A stretch of DNA of 64,000 bases from Zarea fungicola (Eukaryota; Ascomycota; Sordariomycetes; Hypocreales; Cordycipitaceae): NCBI GenBank assembly GCA_900169235.1, contig FWCC01000223.1, positions 62,001 to 126,000 of the forward strand. The letters are read 5' to 3'. Under the pieces are notes generated by a model. It was not told where the DNA came from, made no database searches, and was given only the letters and a program-made list of their open reading frames with translations. The first letter of the stretch is position 1, and each line of letters begins with the position of its first letter. The position numbers and the translations under genes were made by a program. Positions 24,600-37,203 of the stretch are shown in pieces.

Positions 24600-26169
24600 A
24601 TGTCCAATACAGCTGTCGGTAATGTCTACCAGGCAATCATTGACGAAGTGATCAACAGCTCGCGAGTTGATTTCGAAGAGAGCGGCGTGGAAGAGTCTGT
24701 CCTGGAGGAATTGCGCCAGGTGAGCTTACATTTACTTATTCCCATTGCCGGAATGGAGAGGCCTGGTTTGGAGCGCTCGTGGAGAGCAAAACCTCTTGAA
24801 TGCGCCCGTATCATGTTTCTTTCTGTTTCCTCGTATGTTTGGGTCCTGATTTGAGCGTTGCGGGCCGAGCGACTGCGTTGCTGTGAAGCCATTCCGGTTG
24901 GCTGTCTAGCGCAGGCAAGAAACCCGACGGGATGCTCACTGACGCAGATGAGGGGGCAAAGGCTGGTGTTATTTGGGCCTTTTAAACCAAATGGACTCAG
25001 CCATGCCTGTGCTGCCTAGCGCCTTGACCGTCTGATTGGCTACCCACAGGTTTCCGTCCTTCCCACTGCGATCACGTGCCACAAGTTCTGCGCTCAAACC
25101 AAGACGCTGAACAGAGAGCTGATGCTAACCGATGTGATAGGGCTGGCAACAAAAGCTAACACAGCTTGATGTGGCTAGGTTCCCATGGGATCCAAGACCA
25201 GAGCCGACACCTGCCATTCCTGAGGCGCAGCCTCCTATCCAAAATTATCCGACCCAAGTCCCTGTTCCGCAGGTGCCTGGTGCCAGTCAAAATGGTGCGT
25301 CGGCGGACGGGACATATATCAAGCCCGAGCCAGGTGTAATCATTAAGGAAGAGCCAGGCGCTCAATCAAGTGGAATTCCACAGTATCCCGCCTACAATGG
25401 CGTGGACAACTCCAACAGCGTGGCTGCCAACAGAGCCGCGCAACAGCTACAAGCGCAGTACGGCATCCGTGCCGCAGGCTCGATCAACGCTATTCAAGAT
25501 CGCATGGGTCAACAGCCCCAGCAATCGGGGCAGGTAGCACAGCCGCAGGCACCAAATGCTGGCCAGGCGCAGCAAGGCTATCGGCCACCAGCTCCTGTCG
25601 CCGGACCGCCGGTACAAAACAGCCAGACTGATGGCGCTGGAGATGAGCAAGACAGCGATGATGATGATTTTGAGGGTGTGTTGATTCGTCGCAGCAAAGC
25701 TGGCACTCTAGATGAGCTCGGCAGAATGGATATTGATCGCATGCTCCATGCGAGAATGGCCGCGCAGGCTCGAAGCATGGAAGGTGGTGGTCTGATGCTG
25801 CCGTTGAAAGAAGCCATAAAGGACAAGGACTTCAAGTCGAGGTCTCGGAAAAGCAAGGGCGTTGCTGCCTTTGACGGTGGTGATGACGATGACGATGAAG
25901 ATGATGAGGACGCAATCAACTCTGATCTCGATGATCCCGATGAGGACCATGACGAGGATGAAGTAGACGACGAGGGTTTGGGACATATTATGCTCTGCAT
26001 GTATGACAAGGTCCAGCGAGTCAAGAACAAGTGGTGCGTACCGTCCAGTCGACGACCAAACTTCCATACTAATAACAGATACAGGAAGTGTACACTTAAA
26101 GACGGCGTTCTTACTGTGAACGGCAAGGAGTACGTATTCCACAAGGCTACTGGTGAATACGAATGGTAA
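24600..26169 (+). CDS. toa1: Transcription initiation factor IIA large subunit
   Basis: Subunit of TFIIA, which stabilises TBP on promoter DNA. Three exons: 24600-24719, 25141-26033 and 26085-26169, 365 residues. Residues 1-62 form the conserved N-terminal helical region (VYQAIIDEVINSS; GWQQKLTQLDVARFPWD), split by a 421-bp intron with branch GCTAAC. The centre is Gln/Pro-rich and non-conserved, with acidic blocks near 195-205 and 265-295. The C-terminal beta-barrel region ends in KVQRVKNKWKCTLKDG and the family-typical GKEYVFHKATGEYEW. The second intron (26034-26084) is only 51 bp, a multiple of three, without an in-frame stop. Its removal restores KNKWKCTL, so the spliced form is the conventional one, with branch TACTAATAAC. 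Both family-diagnostic ends are present. Confidence 0.96.
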
Positions 26170-26670
26170 AATGCGATATATGAGACAAATTTCTTGTTTT
26201 CTTTTTGGCCCAAATCACACACTTATCTTTGCGACTCGCCCAGGCAGCAAAACCATGCTTGGAAGAGCACGGCACTGATATGGAAACCTATCCCTTCAGG
26301 ATTGATGTTTTTTTTTGGCAGATCATCCTGAGTTGTGCTTACGAAATTCTGCATTTTTTTTGTTTAACATGACTCACGCGAAGAAAGAAAAATTGGAACA
26401 CTTTGGAGTTTGGTGGTTTTTCTTTTCTTGTTTTTCCTCCCGGTTCTCTCCATTCCCTTTCCTTAGTCTCCTTAACAGAAAAGCTGACACACAACGACAA
26501 CGGAAGAGATGGGTACGAAAGCGTTGTAAAATATATAAAGCAGAGCAAAATAACGGCCTTATTTTTCGTCATCTGCAACTTCTCCGACTTTTATCATGGT
26601 TCGTTTTGCTAGAAAGCTCATAGTTCTAGCTACGCCAGTAGCTACAAACTCTAGTTCTAACCTTGGATCC

Positions 26671-26706
26671 AAAAAAAAAAAAAAAAAAANNAGGGGGGGG
26701 GGGGGG
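26671..26706. other. Assembly gap (NN) between poly-A and poly-G runs
   Basis: Nineteen A, then two N (26690-26691), one A, then a run of about 14 G. This is a homopolymer junction left unresolved by the assembly, so local sequence and spacing should not be trusted. Confidence 0.9.
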
Positions 26707-27520
26707 CTGGGGGAGGATGCTACAGATGCTTCATCAAAAGAACTCATGCAGGGGTATTCTTTCCAGAGAACAGTCAGTGTGAGCTATGTATCGGGAGCAG
26801 GGGGTTACAGGGTACGCTGAGTGTAAAAAGGCGTCTTCTACGGTGATGCCGAAACTAGCTGGTCGGCTTGTGGTCAGCTCGTGGTTTCTCCCCTTCTTCA
26901 TTCCGCGGCATAATGCCATGCCAGAAACAAAAACAAGCAATATATTACTCCCAGAAAGAAATTGTGATAGAAAAGCCAGCAGCAGGATCCACATGTGATG
27001 AGCGCGTAGAATTCAATTATCACAGCGGCTGGCGTCGCACCACAAGCTACGCACACTCCCCCCTTCTGCCAGTTGGGCAGATATGGAAAAGTACCAGTAG
27101 GCAGGACTAGAGCGAAGGAAGTGGCTTATGCAGCTTTGTGCGGGGAGTCATGATTACCACTAATAAAATAGTCAAGTTTCCATTATTAATGTTGCTGCCA
27201 TTAACCAACCGTTTTCAGTCAATTGTTCGCCTGCGCCATGATGCAAGGTCATCACATCCATCACAGTGGTACGCGCCTGTCTTTGCCGCCCGACTTTGCC
27301 GCCACATGAAAGTTGACACGGTTCTTTTTGCCTTTTGCTTCGTATTCATGCTAAGAAGGAAAGGGTCACCTTGTCTGTTTCGGCAAATGCAAATGCTACG
27401 GCAGCTTTCCCTCGTATTCATTTGGTGTTTCAGCCTGCTGAGGCTCGATCGGTGTGTCCCATTCGTGACGCCTAAGCCCGCATCGATATGTAGTGCAAGT
27501 AACCCTACTTTTACGTCGCC

Positions 27521-27731
27521 ATGGTTAATGTAGTGATGAATCTACTTCACGAGCCTCTGGTCGGACGTGTTTTTGGGGCAATGGTACGCTTTTCGCCATC
27601 GTCGCCGAGGAACGTAACGTATGTACTGACGTATTCTTATCCGTAACTTTCTCTTACACCTAACTGACTACTAACTCTATAGGTTCATAATTGCTATTAT
27701 TAGACAGTCCAGCCTTTGGAAACAACTCTAG
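27521..27731 (+). CDS. Doubtful two-exon short ORF (48 codons)
   Basis: An ATG frame 27521-27618 runs into a complete fungal-style intron (27619-27682: donor GTATGT, branch ACTAAC, acceptor CTATAG). It continues in phase to TAG at 27731. The predicted product is 48 residues, partly hydrophobic, with no recognised domain. The splice signals are better than expected by chance, but nothing else supports a gene. It could be a relic exon pair or a non-coding spliced RNA. Confidence 0.25.
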
Positions 27732-30105
27732 GCTAGCTGCAATTTGGCACCCACGTTGCATGCCTCCTCATTCTGTACCGTCTTGAATCACCGACTAGAC
27801 TCCGCGCACCATCTTCGAAGCAGAGAGAAAATGTTATTGATGCCAGTCCCGACAATCCGGTACTGCGTAGCCTGGTGGGGCGTGCTTAGGCCGGGCCTCG
27901 AGGTAACGTCGACTTAGTATCAGGGGGTGCGGAGAGTCAAAGCCAGCGTTGACAATCGCGCCCTGGCTTTTTCATTGTGCATTAGTGTTTATTTTCATTT
28001 GGCCCTCGGCTTGGTGGGAAGGGGGGGTCCAGACAACGACTTTGGCGCGCGGCGCTTCTGTGGGATTATTCCGTCTGGGCTCAGCTGAGAGTCTGTGAGG
28101 CTGGCGGACAGGGGTTCTTGGTGTCTTGACGCTAATCTGGGCATGATATCATCGCCCACACCTGCTTATGCAGAATGGGGCTGCATTTTACGGTAATTTG
28201 GCCTTGTCGGCTACCCAGCTGAACTGAGCAGCTAGGCAGCACTGGGGTAAACCAGGGCTACTGACTGCCGTGGGACTAGAGATAGAACTGCCGACGATGG
28301 GGTTACGAAATGACGCGAGCTGGAGTTCGTACCGCGCGCCGCCTTGGTAGAAGCCTTACCGCTGCTAGTGGGTGCTCCAGCCAAGGCGCATTGCAGTATT
28401 GTGAGTCAACAGCTTCGGTGTTGTAGAAAGCGAGCAATGGCCCTTGGTATTCTCAGCCGCAGAAGGTGGTGAGGCGGTTGTTGTAGGCCCAACTTGTGCC
28501 ACCCGCACTTGGGTTATGGCAAAGAGTGAAGCTCCATGGAAGAGGACATCACTGGCCTGCCGTGACTGCCCCTTGACATGCCTGCCCATGGGATGCTGTG
28601 GATGACGTTGAAGAGGGAGCCTGCATGATGATTGTGTCGAGCAAAGTAGAAGATGCTATCAGCTGTGAGCAACCGAACAAACGCATCCAGCCTGTCATAG
28701 CTCTTTTATAGCCTAGAATCGAATTACAATAGCTGACAATTAATTTGCAGAAACATGAAATAGACAGTTCCAACTGTTGAAACCAAGTATCAGTCAGGTA
28801 CAGAGTCTTGTTCAGATCGTTACATGCCGCCTTGCTGAACATCTCCGCCAGCGGACAATTTTTCGATTCTTCAAGCCTGTTTGGACTACAAAGCAGAGTG
28901 TACTTTTACTGTCAAGCTAGCGAAAAATATCGCAAGTCACATGAATCTGATTTAGGCTGCAGTGCATGATATGCGTCTTCACCGCCTCTTCGTGTCGGCA
29001 TGTTTATCGCCGAACCTGTTTGCGTAAATAATAATGACGCTTGCTGACTGCTTAATAAATGATTGGCATCTCCGTCGTAATAGATCCGGCTTGTGCTGAT
29101 GGGACTACAGAGTAGACTCGCGAACTAATAAGCCGCCCCTGCTGTCATGCAGTAGCTGGCGCAGGCGGTTGACGGGTCTTGGCCTACATAACAACAATTG
29201 CATCCACTAGTGACACACCTGGACAGAAGTATGTAGCCTCTCTATGGAGCTTTTTGAAAAGAGTGGCGGCGGGGAGCTTTGTTGACGGATACATGTCTCT
29301 TTCCTTACCGTAAGAAGCGGATATCTTGCAAGGTTAAACAACGGGTGGTTACTAGTTTCAAGATGGAGTAATCACAAGTAGTGATGTCACAGTCGCGCCA
29401 CACCCTGGCTTATCATTAAAGCACCGAACCAGTCAGTAAAGTGGAAATTGAGTGAGCTGTATCTGTAATTTGGGATGTGTAGAGAAAGAAATATATGAAC
29501 CGGGGACGAGAATGGATGGGAACAACTTGCTGTGACTAATGCTGCCGCCAAGCTGCTATCAGCTGCCTCTGTTTGCACACATTGGCTGACGAAAGATCCA
29601 AATTTGGTACTTTCGTACGAGAGCACTGCCTGATGACAGTAACTGGATAAATACTTGGTCGCTCAAAGAGGTCCAGTCAAGGTATGTTCCCTGGAAGGAT
29701 TTCAGGTACGCCGTCGATACTATCCAACCCACAGCAGGCACCTGCATGCTAAGCACATAAACCGGCATAAGCGAGTCCATAATGAGGCTAATTCCTCCGT
29801 GGCCGGCTAAGTGTTTCGCCCCTTCAAGGCATATTTTTGAAATGGCATGCATTTAGGCGTGGGTTCGGTCCAGTCAATTCCTGGGTATCAGAGGAACAGA
29901 AAGTGGGAGCGCAATTGTGCTACATTTCAATCAGTTATCATTTCAGTTGGACGTCCCATGCTATTTGGTCAAATCCTTGAACAGTAAGCTGTTTGGCCTA
30001 GGTGTAGTCCGAAGAACGCGATGAGTTCTCGCCTCTCAGGAATCCCGGAATCAGCGTTACTGGAGACAGTAACTAATAGATGGGTCAGTGTCGGCTTTTT
30101 TTTAA

Positions 30106-30151
30106 AAAATAAATAAATAAATAAATAAATAACAATAATGATGATGATGAT
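30106..30151. repeat. AAAT microsatellite followed by ATG/GAT triplets
   Basis: Six to seven tandem AAAT units, then AATAATGATGATGATGATC. Direct observation. Confidence 0.9.
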
Positions 30152-31920
30152 CTTATTCTGGAAGCACATACAGTTTCCAGAAGCTGAGTATGGCTTTGCA
30201 CTAACACTGGCTATAGGGCCTGGTGGCGTATACTTTTCTGACTATACGGATAATACCAGGGTAGACCAACTGGACACAAATTAATGTGAATTTCCAAACA
30301 CCACCATATCACTAACGTCGTACATACCACAGCCATGCATTAATAGTGGCGCTGGCGTCTATTTCTCGGGGTTTCGCCCCGTTCGGGGTTCTGCTCGCCG
30401 CTACACGAAATCGCCGGCCAGTTATGCTACCTGCCATGTGTTGCGAGCTAAAGCTTACCGCAGAGAGTGCGGCAACAAACTGACACGCTTCAATCATTTG
30501 AGTTTCGGAGCGCGGGGAATTTGTGTCCATGGGTACCGAAAGGGTCCGATTATCGGGATTGGTCCTGTAGCCACTGAATGAGCTGGATTAACCGCCTGCA
30601 ACACGGATTTGGGCCAGATCGCATGATGGCCAAAAGCCATTTTCAAAGACTGCAACGTGACGCCAAAGGCTGGACTACGGCCTGAGGCGCTCAAAAACCA
30701 GACCAGAGGATAGAGCTTGAGCTTGAACAATCAGGGCGGCCAAGTCTGTAGAAACCCGCCACCTGCCTAGAGCAATATTCTCAACGACTTACATGACCCT
30801 ATGTCTCGAAGCGACTCGTACAGCTGCGAGGCGCCAATGTACCACAGATTCGTTCCAGGTAGTTCAAATGCTACTCTCTCAGCCGGGGGTCTATGCAAGT
30901 CGACAATTCTACCAACACGCAAAAAGAGAAAAGATGCTCCCTCTCTCCTTAAAAGCAAAGACTGCAGGCTGTAGCCACAAGTAGAGTTTACACTGACGGC
31001 GCAGTACCTCCTCCGTAGTTGACTAATTTTACAACCAACAACTTGCAACGGGGTGCATGCTGCTTCCAGTGCTGCGTAAAAGCCTTTTTAACGAGCTTCT
31101 AGATCCGGCGCATCAAGCGCTTTTCCAGCGCCACAAAATGGGGTGCGGCGGCCATTGTCACCAGGCTTGTCTATTCGAGATAGCTAATTGCACGGAGGAC
31201 GCCGTCAGGATGCGCCTCCATGGACACGGCTTATTACCGAACATCATGGGCCAAAGGGGGGTGGCTAGGAGGCAGCTGAGGTTGGAGTAAAATTAGGACG
31301 CCAAAGAATGACGTATGCGGCATCCATTTCTGGGCGCTGTGAAGCGCTGGGACGGTCATAATTTTTTTTTTGTCTAAGCCTATGAACAAGTTAGTAGAGA
31401 CAACGTTGCTACTCTAAACAGTCAGCAGGAGCAAACTTAGTTAAGCATCCGAAGTTACGAATCGCCTGCAAGCCCTCACTGAGACAAGACAACTAAGACA
31501 CTCACCGGCACACTAGCACCCCGTAGATAAGATGCAGGTCGTGCTGACTGTTTGTCTGCAGGAAAGGGGCCGGGAAGGAAGGGCGGCACGGGAGACGGGC
31601 ACTAAAAGGAGATGCGCTGACAAGGGAGGGCAGAGGTGCACACAGTTAGGCAGCTCCAGTTAGTGGACGACGAAGACCATGCCTTTTAGGCGGCCCGGCC
31701 GCTGGGAGGCTAATTTAGTATTGACCAGTGGAACATTGGATCATTTGTGGTGGAGAGAGAAGAGGGTAGAGCCGTGGACGGAAACTTCTTTTTGGTGGGG
31801 TGGAGATTCTTGTCACTTTGTCCACCACACCCCCCCATCCTGTGTCTGCAGAGTAGAGGTTGGCCGGGTTTTTCTTGTTCATTATTCCTATCTGGCAGTC
31901 TTCATTCAGTCCGCATATTT

Positions 31921-31938
31921 CTCTCTCTCTCTCTCTCT
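31921..31938. repeat. CT dinucleotide repeat
   Basis: Nine perfect CT units ending in a T-run. Confidence 0.85.
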
Positions 31939-33955
31939 TTCCCTTGAAATCATATAGTTTATTTTTGATACTATTTTTGGCCGAGTATGGGCCGTGTATG
32001 GTATGTCGGAGCTCGACTGTAGCGAGAGCAATGCTAGCAAAATCGATGATCCGTAGATGCCCCTCACCTAGACATAGATCAATACAATGTCCCCTGCATG
32101 CTATAATTTCAATCTTCCCTGTCCTGTCTCAGTGAAGATCTTGTTGCTGATAAGTCGCCAGGGCCGTGTCTTGAGAATGTCTGCGTGCCGCAACCATCAC
32201 CCAGTAAAGTTTCGGCCGAGCAAGGCGGGATAGAAGTAAAGCAATAATATAGATCACGTGTTTACAATTTGAAATCATCGACAAAGAGTTTTGTTTGTGC
32301 TCTCAATTTCCGAGAGAATTCTTTGTAGAGTCCTTAGGCAACGCCCACAGTGTTGCGAAGTACAGCATTGTATGTAGCGTGACGATACTAGCAGGAAGCT
32401 ACAAATGTTGAGCTACTAAGAATGGTAAATCAAAAGTCTGGTTGGTATTATGTAGTTGATGTTCCCAGAAGCTCGCCCTGGTAACCTCTACCACAATGCC
32501 ACGGGATATTTGCGCAGGGTTCATTTTCCTGTCCATGTTGACTACTTTTGTCATGGCCACTTGCGCGCCTCAAGCCTGGTTTTTCCGCTTGCAAGACCTA
32601 GATAGTTTGTGGCTTGTGGCTTCCTGCAGTGGCAGGCCATGTCGAGTCTGCATGCATACCCGATAGCAGCTTGTGCCTCTCATCAGGTTTTGCTGTTCCC
32701 TTTCTGGACTTTGATTTTCTGTCAGGTGCCCAGCTAGGAAGAGGCGGTAGACAGGGCAGTCACGTGGAAGGAATGATGTATATAGCAGCTCGCTGGCTGG
32801 GAGTTACCTTCGACCAGCCAGCGATAATTCCAATCAGCCAAGCAACCCGTACATTTGTGAATACAAGCACTCTCTTTCATTGAACCTCACATTTTCCCAG
32901 GGCTGTTCCTAGCTAATTACCCAGATCAGCACGTTAACCTCGCTAGCCTCGCTAGCCTTATAAGCCTTGTTCACAATATCGGTAAGACGATTGCTGTTCA
33001 TATATCCGCAGACAGGAATCTTGGTGAGAATAGGGCTCTAGGTATACAGTTTAAATAAGAACGGGGCAGTATAGGGCCCTGCTCATAGTATGAGGTGGAT
33101 TTTATGAATCCTTGTCTGCGCCGCATCTATTATTTTGTGTTAGGCGAACCTGTAGATTTGCTTTTGCAGTCGTCACTAGACATGAGCCATGTCTGTGGCT
33201 AACCTCCTGATTCGGACTGTCTTGTGCTACATACAGTTCGCAACCTCTCCCGCGTGGCTGTTTTCCGCCCCCAAAGCTCAGCTAGCTTAGGGCGTGGATG
33301 CAAGAAATCAATCAGTGATGTGCCAGGGGTGTGAGAGAGTATGTAATTCAGGACTTGGTAGCTGGCGGGCTTTCCGGAATGTTTCACTTCTTCTTGATTG
33401 AGTTTCCCGTGGCAATGGAAACACGGCAAAGTTCAAAGGAATTACATAGGAATAGGCAATCCTCTTGGCCGATTTGGAATGTAACACGTCGTACCCCTGC
33501 CCGGCTCCCCCCGTCCCATTTTGGGCGCTGTTTCTAGTTATATTTTTTTTGTCCTGTTCGTCATCCGCCTACGCCGTTCCAAGGTCAAAACACACCCGAT
33601 GACCCAGTAAAAAAAACGGCCCTCTGTGACCTGAAGCTAAAAAGAGGCACACTCGTGAGTAGAACGCCTGGACGCGGCTAGGAGGTGGAAGTATGAGGGA
33701 GGGAGGTTGCGACGCCGCAGCATTTTGTGCTATGCTACATGCAGCCGGAATCCTGTGTATTGCCTGTGATTAATCTTAGACGCAGGCACAAGGCAATGAT
33801 CCACAGGTGGAGGATCGCTGTGCAGCATCGGGGTCCTTGGTCCGAGGCGGCGCTCAATGGGACAGACGAGCAAACGAGGATAGGATGATGACGACTGTAA
33901 TTGCCATTAAAATAGATGGAGTGATGCCACTGTAACAATCGCTGCTTAAAAATGT

Positions 33956-33980
33956 GATTTGATTTGATTTGATCTGATTT
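33956..33980. repeat. GATTT pentanucleotide repeat
   Basis: Three perfect and one imperfect (GATCT) tandem unit in non-coding DNA. Confidence 0.8.
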
Positions 33981-34332
33981 TTAGTACTCCGTAGAAGACG
34001 CAACAATACTGGCAGGCATACACCCAACAGTGCATTACAGGTCAACAGGACAGACAGTAGCAAAACCCACGCCCCCCCTTCATCCAGAACATCCTTCTCT
34101 GCTCCTCCACCTCACCAAATCCCTGCTAGCCTCACCAGCTAACCTGCCCGTCCGGGCCACACCTCTGTCTCGCCTCTTCCAATCTCGGCCTCTGTTTCTG
34201 CTGTGGAGAAGGGCTTTCCTCAAGCAGCGACGCAGACAGCATTGCCACTGGCTGCCTGCACACGCCACTCCCAGCACACTACTGGACGCTAGGTCAAACC
34301 TTCAGGGCCACCGTCAAACGGAATATTGGAAC

Positions 34333-34366
34333 CTAACCAGCCAAAACCAGCCAAAACCAGCCAGCC
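34333..34366. repeat. Short tandem repeat, unit CCAAAACCAG
   Basis: About three copies of a 10-bp unit (AACCAGCCAA phase) in the non-coding region upstream of the lae1-type gene. Confidence 0.75.
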
Positions 34367-36311
34367 TTGGGGACCTTGCTTATTATTATTAGCACAAGTC
34401 TAGCTAAAGTCACAACAGTCATAACAGTTCCACTAACGACGGGGCTTTGCTGCCAGCCTCTACCTCATCCGTCCTTACGCAGCTCCTTCGTCTGCGACGG
34501 CAGCTCTCCTGTCTTAGCCAGCAACGCTCTGCCCGGTCCAATTCTGGGGTTATCTCGCGCGCGCGTACACGTCAAGCTACCACGTTCTTCTCGGACCAAG
34601 CCTGGCGATAAATCACAGAGGACAATAACGAAGACAGCTGTCGCATCACGCAAGGGGGGTTGAGGTCTCAGACGAAGAAAGTCGATCTTGACAATAGCCG
34701 CCAGAGGCGAAATAAAGAAATCAGAAATTGAGCTTCTTTTCAACAAAATACATGTCATACTCGGAAACACAGCTATAGAGCTTTCGAAACCTCATGCAAT
34801 TATGACCATGGTAAGTAACAAACCACATCACGCTCCTTTCTGCATTGCTTTTACGCCCCCAATGCGGCGAACGCCAATTGCCCCTCTCAATCATGGCTTT
34901 TTTTCCTTTTTTTTTTTTGGCCTTCTCTCGTTTTTTTCCTGCCATCTCTGGGGTCAAGAGCGGCTCTGACCCTGGTCAGCCAGCCTACGAATGGGGCAGG
35001 CGGCCAGAGACCAGAACAACAGACCCGGCAAGACTATGCAAGACCAGAATGGTGGCCGAACATGACCAGGCCGTTTGACAACGTGGCTGCATTCAAAACA
35101 CAAATCGCCAAGCACCCCAGGTCACGCACGTATTCAAGGCCCCTCGACGACCTTCTGTTCCTCTTTTAGTAGCCGAGTTACCGTATCTTGTATCTACTGC
35201 CCATTTGAGGTCGGCGTGGCTAGCTTGCCCAGACTGATCAGGCTGGATATAACCCTGTCCAGCCTGCCATGCGGGATTCATGAGCCATCATGACTGCCTA
35301 GAGCACTACACAGCGCTTTACACAGCGACTACACCAATCAAAAAACCGCTGCGACCTTACCCGCTTGGGCTGGATCCGGGGGCCACCTTCGTCGTCCCTC
35401 CCGCCTTGGCCGACCTCTTACTCGCTTTTGGTTCTGTTTGATACCGCCCTGGATCTCGTCTATAGCGCCCTCGTTGCCCATTTCATCTAATCGGGGAATC
35501 TCAACCTAACAAAAACACTGCTCACTTGTCGACTATTAAGACTAGCCCATTTCCCTCTCCTCATTCCCCTTCTTCTTTTGATCAATTCTCACCTTCCCCA
35601 AACCTACAGCTGCAGTCGCTATATTAACACACTGTCACGCTATAAATAGGTTCATGACATATTCTTAGCACTTTATTCTTTTCTTTCCAGCTCTTGATAT
35701 CACTCACACGCAGTCTCTACCGCTCATCTTAGTAACGCTCGTTGTTTGCTCCCGCACGCAGTCTATTTATCGAACCAACTCTGGTGTTGTTATACCCCAC
35801 TCACGAGTGCCTTTCTAGAATCTGCAAGGCTAGTACTTTCTCTCATTCGTCCAGCACCCTCGACAGCTCCTTGTTTGGCCTGCTCGTACCCTTCAGGGAT
35901 AACCACGCCTTGCCAAACCCGGACTCGCCTTACAACACAACACAGCCAGTATTGGCTTTTCATCGAGCTACCTGTTCCTGCTAAAGTTGAGTTCTCGACG
36001 TCAAACGGAGTGCAGTGGCGTGATTAGTCTCCTGCATAACCCTGAACGACAGTCCAACTTGACCATATCAGGAAGCCTACTGTCGACACGAATTGACAAA
36101 GACCCTAATCCGCTGCTCTTTCACTATAGGGTGCTTCATCGTACCTTGTCTGCCGATTGAAGCAATACACTTGGCGCCACCGCCCACAGTGGTACCACAC
36201 ATCCAAGACTCAGAGAGTGTGGGTGCATACATGCGGGTGCTGTACTGCAGTGCGGTACAACCACAGTTTGTCGAGTCGAAAAATCTCCACCGCCACCTCT
36301 TCTGTCGTTTT

Positions 36312-36424
36312 GTAAGTAACAAAGTCCATTTACTTCTCTAGTCATCCTCGTCCCCCGTCTTCCCCTGACACTCTGTCCCTCATTGGCCCCCACAACCTCC
36401 CGCGTGTCTGCACTGCCCTTGCAG
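36312..36424 (+). other. Possible leader intron upstream of the lae1-type gene
   Basis: Donor GTAAGT at 36312, branch-like CTGAC at 36365-36369 and acceptor CCTTGCAG ending at 36424. It lies about 0.8 kb upstream of the start codon. If real, the mRNA has a spliced 5' UTR of at least 0.9 kb. An ATG frame at 36231 stays open across the junction in phase to a stop at 36769 (141 codons), making it a possible upstream ORF. Confidence 0.35.
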
Positions 36425-37203
36425 ATTACCGAAGTGCCGTCTTCTACGACCATGCAAATTTGCCTTGGTGCACCGAAAGACTCCATTTTCCTGCCTGACC
36501 TAGCTTTTTGCCTCCGGAACCTACCTCCCACCGACAACTTGCCAAGTTGTCAATCTGCAGCTTGCTCTACCAGTCCATACCCGCTGTTTATTGGTAGTCT
36601 TCTTGGCCTGAATTGCAGGCTAGCAAGGTCTGCAAACCTGGGGACATCTGCTACTAGGAAACTCTGGACATTATTGCCCATCTGTGTATCGCAGTTGCTG
36701 AAACATACAATTCCATGGGTAGCTAGCTGCCAACCCGGATACTTCCTTTCACCCAGTCGTCGTATTTAACCTTCTCAAAAGCAAAACTTGTTGTCCAACA
36801 AGAGCATACATTACCCCACCAGACTCTTCACCGTCACTTTACTTCATTTCTGTCGTTACCGCTGTTCTATGACATCGCAGTGGCTTGATGCCGCTCCTGA
36901 TCCTGATATAGATCCGGAATCCCTTGTACTGGACCTGTCAAGTTCTTACTCATCCGTCTGCCTTTTGAATCTTGCTCTTCGAACAACAGTTTCTGATCTT
37001 ATTTTGCTGTAACAGACCTTTCTTGAGTTTGAACTCGCTGTCGACGGTACAAAACCTGCGTCACGATCCGGTCGCTACAGGCTTTGGTAGGACAGCAGCC
37101 TAAATCGAGCAACTACACTCTCGTCGCTCTTGGTTGAGCACTTGGATCTGCCACCACAAGCCGGCCAAACCAACTGCCAAAACGGTTGAAGAAACTAACG
37201 GTC

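Larger units (their letters stand above)
26170..37203. other. Gene-poor 11-kb stretch upstream of the lae1-type gene
   Basis: No convincing long gene. Short ORFs have mostly non-ATG starts and unremarkable translations. Contents: the toa1 3' flank, an assembly gap (26690-26691), simple repeats (30106-30151, 31921-31938, 33956-33980, 34333-34366), a short two-exon candidate (27521-27731), and from about 34 kb onward pyrimidine-rich sequence typical of fungal promoters and leaders, with an intron-like segment at 36312-36424. Confidence 0.55.

Noticed and set aside
27307..27533. 75-codon frame with a hydrophobic N-terminus
   Set aside because: Basic residues interrupt the hydrophobic stretch, there is no good cleavage site and no splice support.
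26170..37203. Secondary-metabolite cluster beside the LaeA-type gene
   Set aside because: No PKS, NRPS, terpene or P450 motifs visible in any frame; LaeA-type genes are not normally inside clusters.
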